A DNA stretch of 8,486 nt from Myxococcales bacterium (GTDB taxonomy: Bacteria > Myxococcota > Myxococcia > Myxococcales > Anaeromyxobacteraceae). Both the position numbers and the translations under genes were made by a program. The stretch is taken from positions 1 to 8,486 of the forward strand of contig JAJXSQ010000076.1 in assembly GCA_021784495.1 (NCBI GenBank), in the 5' to 3' direction. Below the pieces are notes generated by a model. It ran no database searches and had not been told where the DNA came from. It saw only the letters and a list, made by a program, of their open reading frames with translations. Of this stretch, positions 6,673 through 8,486 are shown piece after piece (position 1 is the stretch's first letter; each line of letters begins with the position of its first letter).

Positions 6673-7659
6673 ATGGCGCCGCGCCTCCTCCTCGGCGTCG
6701 ACCTGGGCGGCACGAACGTCCGGGCGGCGGTGGTCGACGGGGAGAGCGGCGCGCTCCGGTCGGCGCACCGGCTCCGCCACGCGTCGCGGGAGCCGGCGGC
6801 GGTGGCGGCCCGGGTCGCCGAGGCGGCGCGGGCGGCGGCGGCGGCGGCCGGGGTCGAGCTGGCGGCGCTGGGCGGCGCCGGCGTCGGGGTCGCCGGCCAG
6901 TGCCTGGGCCGGACCGGGGTGGTCCTGAACGCCCCGAACCTCGGCTGGCGCGACGTCCCCCTGGGGCGGCTCCTGGCCGACGCGCTCGGCCGCCCGGTCG
7001 AGATCGCCAACGACCTCTCGGCCGCGGCCTGGGGGGAGCGGGCCTTCGGCGCCGCCCGCGGGGTCGACGACGCGGTCCTGGTCTTCGTCGGCTCGGGGGT
7101 CGGGGCCGGCCTGATCTTCGGCGGGCGGCTCCACGCCGGCGCCAGCGGGGTCGCCGGCGAGCTCGGCCACGTGAAGGTCACGCCCCGCGGGGTGGTGGGG
7201 CGCCGCTGCGGCTGCGGCGAGCTCGGCTGCCTGGAGGCCTACGCCGGCGGGATGAACCTCTCCGCCCGGCTGCGCGAGGAGGCGGCGGCCGGCGGCGCGG
7301 CGGCGGTGCTGGCGGAGGCCGGCGGCGATCCGGCGCGGCTCGACGCCTCGGCGGTGGAGCGCGCCTACGTCGCCGGCGACCCGTTCGCGCGCGAGCGCTG
7401 GGCGGAGATCGGCGAGCTCCTCGGCGGCGCGGTCGCCAACCTGGTCACGCTCCTCGACCCCGGCCGGCTGGTCCTGGGCGGCGGGATCCTCCTCGGCTGC
7501 CCGAACCTGGAGCGGATCGCCCTCGCCCACCTGGGCGATCGGGCGTCGCGGTCGGCGGCGCGGGCGCTCTCCGTCGTCCGGGCCCACCTCGGCGACGACG
7601 CCGGGGTGGTGGGGGCCGCGCTCCTGGGCGGGGCGGCCGGCACCCTGCACTCCCCGTGA
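6673..7659 (+). CDS. ROK-family sugar kinase (probable glucokinase)
   Basis: It should phosphorylate a hexose, most likely glucose, at C6 with ATP in the cytosol. The phosphate-binding loop VDLGGTN lies at residues 9-15. The catalytic aspartate Asp114 sits in ANDLSAAAWGE. GVAGELGHVKV follows with His166, and the ROK zinc motif CGCGELGCLE is at 179-188. A second glycine-rich strand LVLGGGI lies near 273. There is no N-terminal helix-turn-helix, so this is a kinase, not a ROK repressor. The length of 328 aa is normal. Alanine-rich residues 50-68 include six GGC units, a GC-rich low-complexity patch. The ATG follows the manB TAG directly, with only a weak Shine-Dalgarno, so translation is probably coupled. 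Substrate choice among glucose, mannose, fructose or N-acetylhexosamines cannot be read from sequence alone. In this operon, supply of Glc-6-P or Man-6-P is plausible. Confidence 0.9.
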   Translation: MAPRLLLGVDLGGTNVRAAVVDGESGALRSAHRLRHASREPAAVAARVAEAARAAAAAAGVELAALGGAGVGVAGQCLGRTGVVLNAPNLGWRDVPLGRLLADALGRPVEIANDLSAAAWGERAFGAARGVDDAVLVFVGSGVGAGLIFGGRLHAGASGVAGELGHVKVTPRGVVGRRCGCGELGCLEAYAGGMNLSARLREEAAAGGAAAVLAEAGGDPARLDASAVERAYVAGDPFARERWAEIGELLGGAVANLVTLLDPGRLVLGGGILLGCPNLERIALAHLGDRASRSAARALSVVRAHLGDDAGVVGAALLGGAAGTLHSP

Positions 7660-7699
7660 CGAGCGGCGCCGCGCGCGATCACGGTCAGTGAATTCAGGG

Positions 7700-7720
7700 T
7701 CGCCGCGGGCTCGCCGCGGG
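7700..7720. repeat. Tandem 10-base repeat, also a small inverted repeat
   Basis: TCGCCGCGGG occurs at 7700-7709 and again at 7711-7720. The palindromic CCGCGG cores (7703-7708 and 7714-7719) can pair around a five-base loop. It lies 41 bases after the kinase stop. No T-tract follows, so I do not call a terminator here. Function is unknown and chance is possible. Confidence 0.35.
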
Positions 7721-7738
7721 GCCGGATCCGTCGAGGGG

Positions 7739-7762
7739 TGCCGGCGCGGCGCGCGCATTTTT
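7739..7762 (+). terminator. Probable intrinsic terminator of the uppP-to-kinase operon
   Basis: TGC (7739-7741) pairs with GCA (7755-7757), and GCGC (7744-7747) pairs with GCGC (7751-7754) around a three-base loop. This gives seven base pairs with a two-base bulge. TTTTT follows at once (7758-7762). It lies 80 bases after the kinase stop and just before the next promoter. The bulge and GC-rich alternatives make the fold uncertain, but the T-run is striking in this composition. Confidence 0.5.
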
Positions 7763-7775
7763 CCGTGGCGCTTCC

Positions 7776-7805
7776 TTGACGGGATCGATCTCGCGTCGTT
7801 AAAGT
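7776..7805 (+). promoter_or_regulatory. Sigma-70-type promoter of the lysine-rich gene
   Basis: TTGACG (7776-7781, five of six) and TAAAGT (7800-7805, four of six, with TA...T kept) are separated by 18 bases. This is the best promoter match in the window. It lies between a terminator-like hairpin and a strong ribosome site, in an unusually AT-rich patch. Transcription would start near 7812, leaving a leader of about 55 bases. Confidence 0.62.
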
Positions 7806-7816
7806 GCCTTCACATT

Positions 7817-7850
7817 GTCCATTCCGGTTCAACTCCCGAAGTGAATGGAC
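7817..7850 (+). promoter_or_regulatory. Inverted repeat in the leader of the lysine-rich gene
   Basis: GTCCATTC (7817-7824) and GAATGGAC (7843-7850) are perfect reverse complements with an 18-base loop. A G-U pair (7816 with 7851) can extend the stem to nine. It lies just downstream of the expected transcription start and ends six bases before the Shine-Dalgarno region. It could be a leader stem that stabilises the mRNA or tunes translation, or a two-half-site operator bound by a dimer. Confidence 0.5.
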
Positions 7851-7856
7851 GTCCCG

Positions 7857-7862
7857 AGGAGG
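7857..7862 (+). promoter_or_regulatory. Ribosome binding site of the lysine-rich gene (AGGAGG)
   Basis: A perfect AGGAGG lies four bases before ATG 7867, with GAGGAGGG as the full run. It is strong evidence that the 21-codon frame is translated, as is the promoter upstream and the terminator downstream. Confidence 0.75.
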
Positions 7863-7866
7863 GTTC

Positions 7867-7932
7867 ATGGCCGCCAAGAAGAAGGTCGCGAAGAAGCCCG
7901 CGAAGAAGCCCGTGAAGAAGGCGAAGAAGTAA
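7867..7932 (+). CDS. Tiny lysine-rich basic peptide, 21 aa (histone H1-like)
   Basis: The frame runs from ATG to TAA. It encodes 21 residues, 11 of them lysine, in KK pairs spaced by A, P and V (starting MAAKKKVAKKPAKK). All lysines use AAG. The composition matches the lysine/alanine/proline-rich tails of histone H1-like bacterial proteins, known to bind DNA or RNA by charge. A full H1-like protein is much longer, so this is either a minimal nucleic-acid-binding peptide or a leader peptide whose translation matters more than its product. It has its own promoter, a leader with an inverted repeat, a near-perfect Shine-Dalgarno and a terminator 27 bases after the stop, so it is a complete single-gene unit. 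The next gene is of the NFACT family, whose members act on stalled ribosomes. Any link is inference. Confidence 0.72.
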   Translation: MAAKKKVAKKPAKKPVKKAKK

Positions 7933-7955
7933 CGAGGCCTCTCGCAGCACGTCGT

Positions 7956-7988
7956 GCCGCGGCCGCCTCCGGGCGGCCGCAGCTTTTT
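7956..7988 (+). terminator. Strong intrinsic terminator after the lysine-rich gene
   Basis: GCGGCCGCC (7959-7967) pairs perfectly with GGCGGCCGC (7972-7980) around a TCCG loop. Two more pairs (GC 7956-7957 with GC 7982-7983) add to it across one mismatch. TTTTT follows at 7984-7988. It is the clearest terminator in the window. Its T-tract ends ten bases before the NFACT start codon, so that gene needs read-through or a very late start of transcription. Confidence 0.88.
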
Positions 7989-7998
7989 CGGGGGTCGC

Positions 7999-8486
7999 GT
8001 GTCCCTCTCGGCGGGCGAGATCGAGGCGGTCCTCGCCGAGCTCGCGCCGCTGGCCGGCGCGCGGATCGACGCGGTCCGCGTCCACGCCGAGCGCGCCCTC
8101 ACCCTCGAGCTCCACGGCCGCGCCGGCGCCGCCCTCCTCCTCCTCTCCGCCGAGCCCGGCGCGACGCGCCTCCACGCGGTGGCCGCGCGCCCGCCCCAGC
8201 CGGCGACCCCCTTCGGCTGGCAGGCGGTCCTCCGGCGCGAGCTCGAGGGGGCGCGCCTCGCCGGCCTGGAGCGGCGCGGCGACCGGGTGGTGGCGCTCCG
8301 GCTCGAGCGCGCCGGCGGACCGCTCTGGCTCGTCGCCGAGCTCACCGGCCGCCACGGCGCCCTCCTCCTCCTCGGCCCCGACGACCGGATCCGGGCGATG
8401 GCGACGCGCGGCGGCGGCCCCGATCGCCCGCAGGCCGTCGGCGCCCCCTGGACCCCGCCCCCCCCGGCCGGCGCGCCGGGCCCCGG
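7999..8486 (+). CDS. NFACT-family protein, N-terminal part (RqcH/FbpA-like), runs off the window
   Basis: The first 162 codons are present and open to the right edge. The protein begins MSLSAGEIEAVLAELAPLAG and continues with the strand-rich NFACT-N pattern: ARIDAVRVHAERALTLELHG (21-40), LLLLSAEPGATRLHA (46-60), then PPQPATPFGWQAVLRRELEG (65-84). The ELTGRHGALLLLGPDDRIRA segment (114-133) corresponds to the conserved E-x-x-G-R-H stretch of the family. Members include RqcH and FbpA/Rqc2-type proteins. RqcH binds the 50S subunit with stalled peptidyl-tRNA and adds alanine tails. The C-terminal NFACT-R and coiled-coil regions are out of view, so true RqcH function cannot be judged. GTG 7999 is the best start by fit, though only a weak G-rich site precedes it. 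The terminator just upstream leaves almost no room for a separate promoter. Confidence 0.82.
   Translation, partial: MSLSAGEIEAVLAELAPLAGARIDAVRVHAERALTLELHGRAGAALLLLSAEPGATRLHAVAARPPQPATPFGWQAVLRRELEGARLAGLERRGDRVVALRLERAGGPLWLVAELTGRHGALLLLGPDDRIRAMATRGGGPDRPQAVGAPWTPPPPAGAPGP

Noticed and set aside
6831..6848. Six GGC units in the kinase gene as a phase-variable repeat
   Set aside because: Changes in triplets would not shift the frame, and an alanine-rich stretch is common in GC-rich coding DNA.
4846..7758. 970-codon leftward open frame opposite manC, manB and the kinase
   Set aside because: All three genes on the other strand have complete catalytic motifs. The antisense product is low-complexity D/R/A/G-rich without a domain.
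7688..7915. 75-codon rightward frame across the promoter and lysine-rich gene
   Set aside because: It covers a promoter, leader and another frame of the lysine-rich ORF, lacks a ribosome site and gives a low-complexity R/S/P tail.
1..8486. Defence system, prophage, transposon or CRISPR signal
   Set aside because: No array of repeats, transposase, integrase, nuclease or toxin-antitoxin motif was found on either strand. Apart from the remnant and the lysine-rich cassette the genes are housekeeping in type.

Overview
The window is a very GC-rich stretch of bacterial chromosome in which nearly every codon ends in G or C. Base composition, the style of the proteins and the gene set suggest a Myxococcota-type bacterium, perhaps close to Anaeromyxobacter. 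That placement is an inference from overall character, not from a marker gene. I see no rRNA, tRNA, CRISPR array, transposase or phage gene.

Left part (1-2727): S-adenosylhomocysteine hydrolase (ahcY) runs rightwards from the left edge. A short intergenic region follows. It carries a strong GC hairpin and what looks like the remnant of a radical-SAM maturase-type gene, broken by a TGA at the place of a likely tryptophan. A small conserved-hypothetical gene faces leftwards. Divergent from it is a DsbA-fold gene of the 2-hydroxychromene-2-carboxylate isomerase family.

Middle part (about 2769-7762): one compact five-gene rightward operon. It encodes undecaprenyl-diphosphatase (uppP), a Nudix CoA pyrophosphatase, mannose-1-phosphate guanylyltransferase (manC), phosphomannomutase/phosphoglucomutase (manB) and a ROK-family sugar kinase. 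Junctions are a 4-base ATGA overlap, a 4-base GTGA overlap, one base, and none. The set joins hexose phosphorylation, Man-6-P to Man-1-P to GDP-mannose, and recycling of the undecaprenyl lipid carrier, so its likely role is precursor supply for surface polysaccharide. No phosphomannose isomerase is in view, and ManC lacks a fused isomerase domain. A weak hairpin with a T-tract follows the kinase.

Right part (7739-8486): a self-contained unit of about 250 bases has its own terminator in front, a TTGACG-type promoter, a leader with a perfect 8-base inverted repeat, a strong ribosome binding site, a 21-codon gene for a lysine-rich peptide, and a textbook terminator. The T-tract ends ten bases before the GTG start of an NFACT-family (RqcH/fibronectin-binding-like) gene that runs off the window. 

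Three first genes (the leftward hypothetical, the isomerase and uppP) each have a TAnnnT box only 6-9 bases before ATG and no Shine-Dalgarno, which suggests leaderless transcripts. manC, manB and the lysine-rich gene have strong Shine-Dalgarno sites. Most of the window is ordinary metabolism. The parts worth a second look are the lysine-rich cassette in front of the NFACT gene, the pseudogene remnant, the leaderless pattern and a possible promoter inside the Nudix gene.
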